6,862 nt of DNA from Chitinophagales bacterium (GTDB lineage Bacteria; Bacteroidota; Bacteroidia; Chitinophagales; Saprospiraceae). Below, one piece after another: positions 1 through 6,024 of this stretch; within the stretch, counting starts at the first letter, position 1, and the number at the start of each line of letters is the position of its first letter. The stretch is taken from NCBI GenBank assembly GCA_013297575.1, contig JAAFHO010000315.1, positions 1 through 6,862 on the forward strand. Reading direction: 5' to 3'. The position numbers and the translations under genes are program-made. The notes beneath the pieces are model-generated. The model was not told where the DNA came from. It did no database searches and saw only the letters and a list, made by a program, of their open reading frames with translations.

Positions 1-6
1 GCCTAC

Positions 7-14
7 TAATTTTG
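7..14 (+). promoter_or_regulatory. Candidate -7 promoter box for the Ntn-hydrolase gene
   Basis: TAATTTTG matches the Bacteroidota -7 consensus TAnnTTTG and sits about 28 bp before the ATG at 43, implying a leader of roughly 20 nt. The matching -33 element would lie outside the window, so only half of the promoter can be judged. The sequence between this box and the ATG is AT-rich and has no Shine-Dalgarno motif, as is usual in this phylum. Confidence 0.4.
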
Positions 15-42
15 AGCATTATTAACAAATAAACATTATAAA

Positions 43-1467
43 ATGCTAAAATTAAAGAATTTACTGAAATACAGTTTTGTTACCTGCTTTTTGATAAGTA
101 CAATACTTGTAAATGCCTGTACCGTTTTTATGGCTAATGATGGCCAAAGCGTTTGGATTGGAAACAATGAAGATGAACTACAAAATGTGAAATATAGCAT
201 GTGGTTTTATCCTGCCCAATCTAGTAATTATGGCTATGCTATTTGGACAGAATTGTCGTTTGGAAAACTGCTAAATGGCTTTTCATATCTAAATCCACAA
301 GGTGGGCTCAATGAACATGGACTTTTTATGGATTTTACGGCCATAGACCAAATTCAGGTTGTGAAAGACCAACAAAAGAAAGATAGGAAAAAGCAAGTTG
401 TTACAGATATTTTAAAAAAATGTAAAACCGTAAAAGAAGCATTGGCTTATCTTGGTACATATAATTTGGTAAAACTTAATTATGCGCAACTATTCATAGG
501 CGACGCTAGCGGAAATTATGCAACGGTTACAGGTGGATACATTATTGGCAAGACTGATAATAACTTTGCATTGACAAATTATTGCATTAATAATGGACAC
601 AAAGAAGCCTGCCACAGAAGAGATGCTGCCACTCATTATTTGAATTCAACTACAGGTTTTCAATTAAAGGACATTACAAATATTTTGGAAAAGTCAACTC
701 AAAAATTGCCTAATAATCTAATTTCTAATTATTCAATGGCAGTTAATTTAAAGACAAGTACCATTTATTTATACTACAAAAATGATTTTTCTACTGTTTC
801 AACACTACGCTTATCAGAAGAACTAAAAAAGGGGAAACACCATAAAGAGATGCAAAAATATTTCCCTGAAAGTATTGCAAATATACTTGAAAATGAGATG
901 AAAAGTAAGGGCATAAATGCAACTATTGAACATTACAAAACTTTAAGGAAAACATCGTTTGACAAATACAATTTCAAAAATGACGATGCCATAAATTTGG
1001 CCATAAGTTGGATTGAAAAAGGGCAAACAACTGATGCTATTAAGTTATTAGAATGTATAATAGAATTTGACCAAAGCAACACCAATATTTATGCTTGGTT
1101 AGGCGTAGCTTACCGAAAAGAAAATAATATAGAGGAGAGTAATAAAAATTTCACAAAGGCATTGGACGCAAATCCTAACAATTATGTGGCTACACTCTTT
1201 TTCAAACAAGAAAATCAGAAAGTTATTTTTAAATTACCCGATTTTGAAGGAGCGGATCAAGTTGCTGTTATGGGCGACTTTACAGAATGGACAAAACATC
1301 CAATCAAAATGACAAAAGAAAATGGGTATTGGACTTGTGAAATTGTATTACCCAAAGGAGAAAATATTTATAAGTTTTTAGTGAACGACCAATATTTGGC
1401 AGATAATAAAAATTTTATGCACATTGGATCCGGCCCAAAAATTTACTCAAAACTTTATGTTTGGTAA
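43..1467 (+). CDS. Secreted linear-amide C-N hydrolase (choloylglycine hydrolase-like Ntn family) with TPR repeats and C-terminal CBM48/AMPK-like domain
   Basis: The 474-residue product begins with a signal peptide (positive N-terminus, hydrophobic core about 11-23) ending NAC, so cleavage after Ala25 would expose Cys26. Cys26-Thr27 fits the N-terminal nucleophile of choloylglycine hydrolase/penicillin acylase-type enzymes, which hydrolyse linear amides. Further family-like positions are Asp44 in GNNEDE, Asn90 in GGLNEHGL and Asn179 in LTNY; Arg256 may be the distal arginine. The position expected for the proximal arginine appears to be Asn. Residues about 313-382 form two TPR repeats. Residues about 393-474 resemble the AMPK/CBM48 glycogen-binding fold (VMGDFTEW, Trp430, YKFLVND), with Tyr451 where a sugar-stacking Trp often occurs. 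Substrate is unknown; bile salts are not implied. LVNAC is a poor lipobox because Asn is at -2. The gene is clearly AT-rich, about a third G+C in hand-sampled lines, against the mid-forties in the aspartokinase, which may indicate transfer. Confidence 0.8.
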   Translation: MLKLKNLLKYSFVTCFLISTILVNACTVFMANDGQSVWIGNNEDELQNVKYSMWFYPAQSSNYGYAIWTELSFGKLLNGFSYLNPQGGLNEHGLFMDFTAIDQIQVVKDQQKKDRKKQVVTDILKKCKTVKEALAYLGTYNLVKLNYAQLFIGDASGNYATVTGGYIIGKTDNNFALTNYCINNGHKEACHRRDAATHYLNSTTGFQLKDITNILEKSTQKLPNNLISNYSMAVNLKTSTIYLYYKNDFSTVSTLRLSEELKKGKHHKEMQKYFPESIANILENEMKSKGINATIEHYKTLRKTSFDKYNFKNDDAINLAISWIEKGQTTDAIKLLECIIEFDQSNTNIYAWLGVAYRKENNIEESNKNFTKALDANPNNYVATLFFKQENQKVIFKLPDFEGADQVAVMGDFTEWTKHPIKMTKENGYWTCEIVLPKGENIYKFLVNDQYLADNKNFMHIGSGPKIYSKLYVW

Positions 1468-1476
1468 GCATTAGTG

Positions 1477-1505
1477 TATGCTGTGATACGCATAAGAATT
1501 TTTTT
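1477..1505 (+). terminator. Weak candidate terminator after the hydrolase gene
   Basis: TATGC (1477-1481) can pair with GCATA (1490-1494) around an 8-nt loop, followed after four bases by a run of seven T (1499-1505). The stem is only 5 bp and several alternative pairings exist nearby (GTAT/ATAC at 1476-1479 and 1486-1489), so this is a plausible but weak intrinsic terminator placed directly after the stop codon. Confidence 0.4.
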
Positions 1506-1584
1506 CATTAAATTAACACAGGCTTAATACAATCTTTACACATACTTAAAGTAAATACGCATGCTTACCACTTCGCAAAGCATC

Positions 1585-1592
1585 TATCTTTG
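1585..1592 (+). promoter_or_regulatory. -7 promoter box upstream of the structured leader
   Basis: TATCTTTG is a full match to the Bacteroidota TAnnTTTG box, identical to the one before the aspartokinase gene (4645-4652). No convincing TTG -33 element lies 17-23 bp upstream. A transcript would begin near 1598, run through the inverted-repeat region and meet the hairpin/T-run ending at 1693, which is well before the TIR gene start. Confidence 0.45.
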
Positions 1593-1630
1593 TAGGTAAA
1601 TTTCAAGTTGACGAAACAAAAGACAAATAT

Positions 1631-1709
1631 AGTTTTAGGTTAGGAACTAAACTATTTCGCCCGATCGCCGTAAGGTGCGTTGGGCATTTTTTTAAATTCT
1701 CGTTCCTAA
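1631..1709 (+). repeat. Nested inverted repeats in the TIR leader
   Basis: An exact 8-bp inverted repeat, TTAGGAAC (1640-1647) and GTTCCTAA (1702-1709), encloses the GC-rich hairpin at 1659-1685. The left arm also lies in the loop of a second small hairpin, AGTTT (1631-1635) with AAACT (1649-1653), so the local and long-range folds compete in part. The right arm lies just upstream of the -7 box at 1718. The element could be an RNA switch/attenuator, a small RNA, or a spaced operator pair; sequence alone cannot decide. Confidence 0.45.
1659..1693 (+). terminator. Candidate intrinsic terminator in the leader of the TIR genes
   Basis: GCCC (1659-1662) pairs with GGGC (1682-1685). The stem continues through G-U and A-U pairs and then a bulged inner helix (GC at 1667-1668 with GC at 1678-1677) around a GTAAG loop. 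Seven T follow at 1687-1693. It lies between two -7 boxes and some 50 bp before the first TIR start, so transcripts from the upstream box would be stopped or attenuated here while those from 1718 would not. Confidence 0.5.
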
Positions 1710-1717
1710 TATCTTGT

Positions 1718-1725
1718 TACCTTTG
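1718..1725 (+). promoter_or_regulatory. -7 promoter box for the TIR gene pair
   Basis: TACCTTTG is a full TAnnTTTG match located 17 bp before the TTG start at 1743. The predicted transcription start near 1731 leaves a leader of only about a dozen nucleotides. No clear TTG is present at the -33 distance; the region there holds the right arm of the inverted repeat (1702-1709), so a regulator bound to that arm could block or replace -33 recognition. Confidence 0.5.
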
Positions 1726-1742
1726 CACGAAACGAATCAATA

Positions 1743-2531
1743 TTGCTCAACCTGTACATTTCGCACGCAGATGGTGACCAAAAATACCTAAAAGAATTTT
1801 TGGCGGAGATACAACCAATGAAGGAAAAATACAACCTTCGAATTTGGTATAATCATCCCGAACCCGCTCCCATCGTTCCATTCCCTTGGAGTCTGCTCTT
1901 TTTTTGGTACCGCCCACGCAGTAACAATCGGTTGTCGTACAACAGATATTTGCCCAATGAACTGGCCATGGCCGATATTTATTTGTTCTTAACCAGCCAA
2001 AAATCGGTCAATGTGGACTGGATTAAGGACGTAGAAGAGCGCGCCGCCATCGAGCGGTACGATACCTTGGGTAATCATTATGTTCGCGTGTTTACAGTGC
2101 CCGTTTCGGCATCTCAATGGAGGACATTTTCTAGTTTGGGGGTGTTTCCTAGCCTCGGCCCAGCGGGGAAAGCGATCAATCAATTGCCCTCCAATAAAGA
2201 AGGATGGGCGATGGTTTTGGATCAATTGAAGCCAATTATCGAGGTTTTGTCCCAAAATCACTTAGAAAAACGAAAAATTGAAGGGCTGCCCTTAAACCCA
2301 AAACCGCTGCCTTGGAACGACACACCTACCATCCTTATCCCTTTTCCGCAATGGGTAGGATGGGCCATGTTGATCGCTTTACTGTTCTCCACGGCGAGGG
2401 CTTATGATTCCCAATGCACCCGAAAAATGGCACCGGGAACGATTAAAAGAAACCCAATACCCGAGGAGTACCGCCGCGAAAATCCTGTCCAACCGCCAGT
2501 GGATGTACCCATCCCAACCGATACCCTCTAA
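1743..2531 (+). CDS. TIR-domain protein with a C-terminal membrane anchor (first of a tandem pair)
   Basis: This 262-residue protein carries an N-terminal TIR-like domain (about 1-126): first strand and loop LYISHAD (4-10), then LRIWY (32-36), IYLFLTSQKS (79-88) and the helix WIKDVEERAAIERY (93-106). Glu98 sits where bacterial TIR_2-type domains have the catalytic Glu (pattern DxEx..A..RY), and VRVFTVPVSASQW resembles the strand that follows. Many bacterial TIRs cleave NAD+, but activity here is inferred. Residues 45-65 hold an aromatic PW..LFFWY.PRS insertion where most TIRs have a short BB-loop segment. A conserved PWND..P...IPFP..W linker (190-204) precedes one hydrophobic segment (about 204-219) and a proline-rich tail. 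The start is TTG: it aligns exactly with the ATG of the next gene, and no in-frame ATG occurs between the upstream stop (1707-1709) and the first strand. No Shine-Dalgarno is seen. Confidence 0.7.
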   Translation: MLNLYISHADGDQKYLKEFLAEIQPMKEKYNLRIWYNHPEPAPIVPFPWSLLFFWYRPRSNNRLSYNRYLPNELAMADIYLFLTSQKSVNVDWIKDVEERAAIERYDTLGNHYVRVFTVPVSASQWRTFSSLGVFPSLGPAGKAINQLPSNKEGWAMVLDQLKPIIEVLSQNHLEKRKIEGLPLNPKPLPWNDTPTILIPFPQWVGWAMLIALLFSTARAYDSQCTRKMAPGTIKRNPIPEEYRRENPVQPPVDVPIPTDTL

Positions 2532-2542
2532 ACCGCCGACAC

Positions 2543-3364
2543 ATGCTCCATTTATATATTTCACATGCACCGGCTGATAAACGCTATGTAGCGGAGTTCA
2601 TGGAGTGGATCGCTCCCTTGCAAGTACGTTATAATTTACGGATTTGGTACGATCACCCCGAGCCAGATCCTGTAGTGCCGTACCCGTGGAATATCTTGTT
2701 TTTTTGGTATTCACCCCGCAGTAGTAAGCGACCTTACCACCGCAAAATGCACGAAGAACTAGATCAAGGGCATATTTTTTTGTTTTTTACAAGCCAAAAA
2801 TCCATCGCAACACCGTGGATCGAAAACATAGAAATACCCGGTGCCGTGGATCGTTATCAGCAGTTGGGCAGTAAATATGTACGGATTTATCCAGTGCTGG
2901 TAGAAACCTCCCAATGGAAAATACACTCTAGATTGGCTGGTTTTTCTACCTTGGGACCAGTGGGAAAGACGGTAGGGCAAGTAAAACCCAGAGAGGATGC
3001 GTGGTTCAAACTCGTGGAAGACTTGCGAAAAGTAATCGTGGAATTGCGGCAAAACCATTTGGATCTACACCAACAAAAAGCACTTCCAATGGATGCTTTC
3101 GATCCAGCACCAGCACCTTGGAACGATGCACCAGAACGGGTCATCCCTTTCCCCAATTGGGCGGGATGGTTGATAATGAGCGGTATTGTTTACCTCGCCA
3201 TTACGTGGTTGGTAGCGCAAATAAAACCCACACACAAGCCCTATTGGCCCAAAAAAGAAATGCCCAAACAAGAACAACCTTATTTACCCAAACAAGTACC
3301 ACAAATACCCGTTCGGCAGGACACATTTACACCTTCAGGCGGCAGAATTAGGGATGCTAGATAA
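2543..3364 (+). CDS. TIR-domain protein with a C-terminal membrane anchor (second of a tandem pair)
   Basis: This 273-residue protein is a paralogue of the preceding gene, starting 11 bp after its stop and so almost certainly co-transcribed. A hand alignment of the first ~125 residues gives a little over half identical, with the block from YNLRIWY through PW..LFFWY.PRS (30-60) best conserved. The TIR landmarks are LYISHAP (4-10), IFLFFTSQKS (78-87), helix WIENIEIPGAVDRY (92-105) with candidate catalytic Glu97, and YVRIYPVLVETSQW (112-125). The linker PWND.P...IPFP.W (192-206) leads to a clearer membrane helix (about 206-227) and a Pro/Lys/Gln-rich tail. With the N-terminus inside, the TIR domain would be cytosolic and the tail outside the membrane. 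No repeat, STALD or TPR sensor domain is present, so any sensing would fall to the anchor, the tail or a partner. Defence or signalling is inferred only from the TIR family. Confidence 0.72.
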   Translation: MLHLYISHAPADKRYVAEFMEWIAPLQVRYNLRIWYDHPEPDPVVPYPWNILFFWYSPRSSKRPYHRKMHEELDQGHIFLFFTSQKSIATPWIENIEIPGAVDRYQQLGSKYVRIYPVLVETSQWKIHSRLAGFSTLGPVGKTVGQVKPREDAWFKLVEDLRKVIVELRQNHLDLHQQKALPMDAFDPAPAPWNDAPERVIPFPNWAGWLIMSGIVYLAITWLVAQIKPTHKPYWPKKEMPKQEQPYLPKQVPQIPVRQDTFTPSGGRIRDAR

Positions 3365-3380
3365 TACATGGGTAGGCGTT

Positions 3381-3413
3381 ACGGTTACGAAACCTTCAAG
3401 ATTTCGTAAACGT
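3381..3413 (+). terminator. Hairpin after the TIR pair, without a T-run
   Basis: ACG-G-TTACGAAA (3381-3392) pairs with TTTCGTAA-A-CGT (3402-3413): 8 bp plus 3 bp separated by a single G·A mismatch, around a 9-nt loop. It starts 17 bp after the TIR stop codon. No T-run follows on the + strand, so it may stabilise the mRNA 3' end, act with Rho, or be an operator for the downstream transporter gene rather than a classic intrinsic terminator. Confidence 0.4.
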
Positions 3414-3497
3414 TCACTCATAAGTACCTGAAATTCAATTTGCTATACATTTTAATCCATGATTTACAGTAAACACAAATTTCAAAATTAATACACA

Positions 3498-4607
3498 ATG
3501 GCTTTTATCAATAGAAATTTTGTTTTTATCCTTAGTACCTTCATCGTGGCAGCCATGATGTGGTACTTTAGCGATGTTGTCACCTATTTGCTGTTAGCGT
3601 GGGTACTTTCCTTATTGGGGCAGCCTTTGATGCAGTTTTTTACCCAAAAAGTCAAAATTGGGAAATACAAAATAGGCAATGCTGGCGCGGCACTGCTTAC
3701 ACTGGCTGTTTTTTATGCCATAATGATTGGTTTATTGTTGGTTTTTGTACCGACATTGGTACATCAGGCCAATAATTTTGCCAATTTAGATTATGTCGCT
3801 ATTGAGCAAAAACTACAAGCACCGTTTGCTTATTTAGATACCCAGGCACATCGGTTTGGTATTTTAGCAACGGGCGAATCGTTGTCCACCAAAACACAAG
3901 AAACCCTCTTGCAATGGTTCAAGCCTTCCTTGGTCAGCGATATTGTAGGCGCAATTTTTTCCACAGCGGGCAATATTGTGGTGGCGCTTTCTGCTATTTC
4001 CTTTATTCTTTTCTTTTTTTTGGAGGAAAAAGGCTTGTTTGCTGGTATTATCCATTCTCTTGTACCCACCGATGCAGAGCCTAAAGTACTACAAGCCATG
4101 GACGAATCCAGTAACGTATTAACGAGTTATTTCAAGGGTTTACTCACGCAACTCGGGGCATTTTCGGTGATGATTACTATCTTATTGTGGCTATTTGGTA
4201 TTCCCAATGCCTTATTAATAGGTGTAGCAGGCGGCTTGCTAAACATCGTACCTTATGTAGGGCCTATTATCGGTTTGGTATTTGGTTGTTTTATCACCTT
4301 GTCGTCGGGTTTGAACCTCGAAATTCAGGAAATTAGTTTTATGTTGCTCAAGGTAGCGGGTGTTTTTCTAACCGTTCAGGCGATTGATAACCTGTTCTTG
4401 TCCACCATTATTTTTTCCAAAAGCGTAAAAGCGCACCCGTTAGAAATTTTTGTAGTGACCTTGATGGCCGCAAAAATTGGAGGCGTTGCTGGTATGGTAT
4501 TGGGCATTCCGGTTTATACCGTGGGGCGTGTTATTGCCCGAACATTTTTCAGCCAATTCAAATTGGTACAACGGTTAACCGATCATTTGGATGATACCCC
4601 CGCGTAA
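3498..4607 (+). CDS. AI-2E family transporter (PerM/UPF0118)
   Basis: A 369-residue polytopic inner-membrane protein of typical length for the AI-2E/PerM family. Hydrophobic segments appear near residues 8-25, 27-45, 62-85, 150-174, 215-235, 238-266, 281-307 and 316-345. A long soluble stretch (about 90-150) between the third and fourth segments is usual for the family. Diagnostic motifs are NIVPYVGP (249-256), the QAIDN pair (294-298), HPLEIF (313-318) and the C-terminal G.AGMVLGIPVY block (329-340). Members include a proposed autoinducer-2 exporter and sodium/proton antiporters, and substrate cannot be assigned from sequence; the name should not be read as evidence of quorum sensing. The ATG at 3498 starts directly before the first membrane segment. 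The gene stands alone, 133 bp after the TIR pair and 102 bp before the aspartokinase, with no clear promoter box of its own. Confidence 0.9.
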   Translation: MAFINRNFVFILSTFIVAAMMWYFSDVVTYLLLAWVLSLLGQPLMQFFTQKVKIGKYKIGNAGAALLTLAVFYAIMIGLLLVFVPTLVHQANNFANLDYVAIEQKLQAPFAYLDTQAHRFGILATGESLSTKTQETLLQWFKPSLVSDIVGAIFSTAGNIVVALSAISFILFFFLEEKGLFAGIIHSLVPTDAEPKVLQAMDESSNVLTSYFKGLLTQLGAFSVMITILLWLFGIPNALLIGVAGGLLNIVPYVGPIIGLVFGCFITLSSGLNLEIQEISFMLLKVAGVFLTVQAIDNLFLSTIIFSKSVKAHPLEIFVVTLMAAKIGGVAGMVLGIPVYTVGRVIARTFFSQFKLVQRLTDHLDDTPA

Positions 4608-4644
4608 TCCATTGTCGCAATTACGCAAATCCATTAATATCACA

Positions 4645-4652
4645 TATCTTTG
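4645..4652 (+). promoter_or_regulatory. -7 promoter box for the aspartate kinase gene
   Basis: TATCTTTG is a full TAnnTTTG match 57 bp before the ATG at 4710, giving a predicted start near 4659 and a leader of about 50 nt. The nearest -33-like sequence is TTACG at 4621, which is only a partial match; the TTG at 4612-4614 is too far away. Confidence 0.5.
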
Positions 4653-4679
4653 CGCCCGTTTTGCACAGGAGCAAAAGCG
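4653..4679 (+). other. Hairpin at the 5' end of the aspartate kinase leader
   Basis: TTTTGC (4659-4664) pairs exactly with GCAAAA (4671-4676) around ACAGGA, and CGC (4653-4655) can pair with GCG (4677-4679) across a 3-nt bulge. The hairpin would sit at or next to the predicted transcript start, where it may protect the 5' end. The leader is far too short for a lysine riboswitch, and no lysine- or threonine-rich leader peptide is visible. Confidence 0.35.
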
Positions 4680-4709
4680 TATATTTAGAATCATAAATCA
4701 TAAACAAAC

Positions 4710-6020
4710 ATGAAGGTTTTCAAGTTCGGTGGAGCCAGTGTAAGAGATGCTGCTGGAATTAAAAATGTTGCTACTATTTTGCAACGCTACAAAGACGAAC
4801 AATTGGTCATTATCGTTTCTGCAATGGGCAAAAACACCAATGCCCTCGAAGCGGTGATCAATGCGCACGCCAAACAAACCGGCAATGCGCACGAACTGTA
4901 TAACGAGGTAAAAGAAAGCCATTACGCCGTGATGCGCGAGCTATTCGATGCCAACGACGAGGTATTTACGACCATCAACGATACGTTTGTAGAAGGCGAA
5001 TGGGTACTCGACGAAGCACCTAACGAAGATTATGACTATATGTACGACCAATTGGTCTGTATGGGCGAATTGGTTTCCACGCGAATCCTTAGTGCATATT
5101 TCAACAAAGCCGGCCTCAACACACAATGGTTGGATGCCCGCGATGTTGTGATTACCGACAATACTTACCGCGAAGGTTGGGTAATTTGGGAAAAAACCAG
5201 AACAAATATTCAAAAAGTGGTACCACCGATGTTGGCCGCAGGTGGTTTTGTACTCACGCAAGGCTTTATCGGTAGCACCACCGAAAATTTCACGACCACC
5301 CTCGGTCGGGAAGGTTCCGATTATTCGGCGGCGATATTTGCCCATTGTTTGGATGCCGAAAGTATGACCATCTGGAAAGACGTGCCTGGTGTACTCAATG
5401 CCGATCCGCGTTTATTCGAAAATGTGATCAAATTAGACCGTCTTTCGTACAAAGAAGCGATCGAAATGACCTATTATGGTGCTACGGTGATCCATCCTAA
5501 AACGATCAAACCGCTACAAAACAAAAGCATTCCGCTGTATGTAAAATCGTTTATCAACCCCGATGGCGAAGGCACCGAAATCAGCAGCGATACCGAAGAT
5601 ACTTATCCGCCCATTATCGTTGTAGAAAAAAACCAAGCGTTGCTGCATATCAGTACGCTCGATTATTCTTTTGTGGCCGAACACCACATGGCGCGTTTGT
5701 TTGATAAATTGGCGACACAGCGTATTTTTGTCAATTCTATGCAAAATACAGCCATTAGTTTTACGATTTGCGTACCAAATGTAGCCGATCGGATCGAAAA
5801 ATTCTGCAAAGAAGTATCCGATGAATTTAAAATTAAAAAGGAATCTGAATTGGAGTTGATTACCATCCGACACTATACTCAGGATACGATAGACAATCTG
5901 AAAAAAGGAAAAATTGTCCTTTTTGAAGAACGTATCCGAAATACGATGCAAATGGTGGTGCGTAATTTGCCGCCGATTGAGCGTAGGGAAGTTGATTTAA
6001 TTGGTTCAAAAGGATTGTAA
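4710..6020 (+). CDS. lysC: Aspartate kinase (monofunctional)
   Basis: A 436-residue aspartokinase (EC 2.7.2.4), which phosphorylates aspartate with ATP in the first step of the lysine, threonine, methionine and diaminopimelate pathway in the cytosol. The amino-acid kinase fold spans about 1-290: KFGGASV (5-11) at the phosphate-binding end, VSAMGKNTN (36-44), MGELVST (118-124), DARD (142-145), TLGREGSDYSAA (197-208) and the nucleotide-binding WKDVPGVLNADPR (222-234). The remaining ~145 residues should form the ACT-type regulatory region (from about 305), though it is divergent enough that I cannot name its effector. There is no homoserine dehydrogenase or decarboxylase fusion. The ATG lies directly before the first strand (KVFKFGG), so the start is secure. 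The gene has its own -7 box and leader, and a small membrane-protein gene follows after 4 bp. No other lysine-pathway gene is in the window. Confidence 0.95.
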   Translation: MKVFKFGGASVRDAAGIKNVATILQRYKDEQLVIIVSAMGKNTNALEAVINAHAKQTGNAHELYNEVKESHYAVMRELFDANDEVFTTINDTFVEGEWVLDEAPNEDYDYMYDQLVCMGELVSTRILSAYFNKAGLNTQWLDARDVVITDNTYREGWVIWEKTRTNIQKVVPPMLAAGGFVLTQGFIGSTTENFTTTLGREGSDYSAAIFAHCLDAESMTIWKDVPGVLNADPRLFENVIKLDRLSYKEAIEMTYYGATVIHPKTIKPLQNKSIPLYVKSFINPDGEGTEISSDTEDTYPPIIVVEKNQALLHISTLDYSFVAEHHMARLFDKLATQRIFVNSMQNTAISFTICVPNVADRIEKFCKEVSDEFKIKKESELELITIRHYTQDTIDNLKKGKIVLFEERIRNTMQMVVRNLPPIERREVDLIGSKGL

Positions 6021-6024
6021 ACTT

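Noticed and set aside
1551..1568. Palindrome-like GTAA...TTAC around GCATGC
   Set aside because: Pairing fails at several inner positions, so it is not a convincing dyad or hairpin.
1608..1643. TTG-started 11-codon leader peptide in the TIR leader
   Set aside because: No ribosome-binding signal, no biased residues of the kind seen in attenuator peptides, and a weak start codon; chance is more likely.
3001..3351. Second + strand frame of 116 codons inside the downstream TIR gene
   Set aside because: It is an overlapping shadow frame rich in Thr/Arg/Ser, with no domain character, while the TIR frame is supported by its paralogue.
3446..3453. TACATTTT as a -7 box for the AI-2E transporter gene
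   Set aside because: The final G of TAnnTTTG is missing and no TTG lies at a proper distance upstream, so it was not listed as a promoter.
3498..4607. AI-2E transporter as part of a quorum-sensing or TIR-linked system
   Set aside because: The family name is historical and covers varied transporters; the gene is separated from the TIR pair by 133 bp and a hairpin, with no shared signal.
4645..4709. Lysine riboswitch or amino-acid leader ahead of lysC
   Set aside because: The predicted leader is only about 50 nt with one small hairpin; a lysine riboswitch needs well over 150 nt, and no Lys/Thr codon run is present.
4941..5345. 134-codon minus-strand frame opposite the aspartate kinase
   Set aside because: It lies wholly opposite conserved kinase motifs and is explained by the codon use of the real gene.
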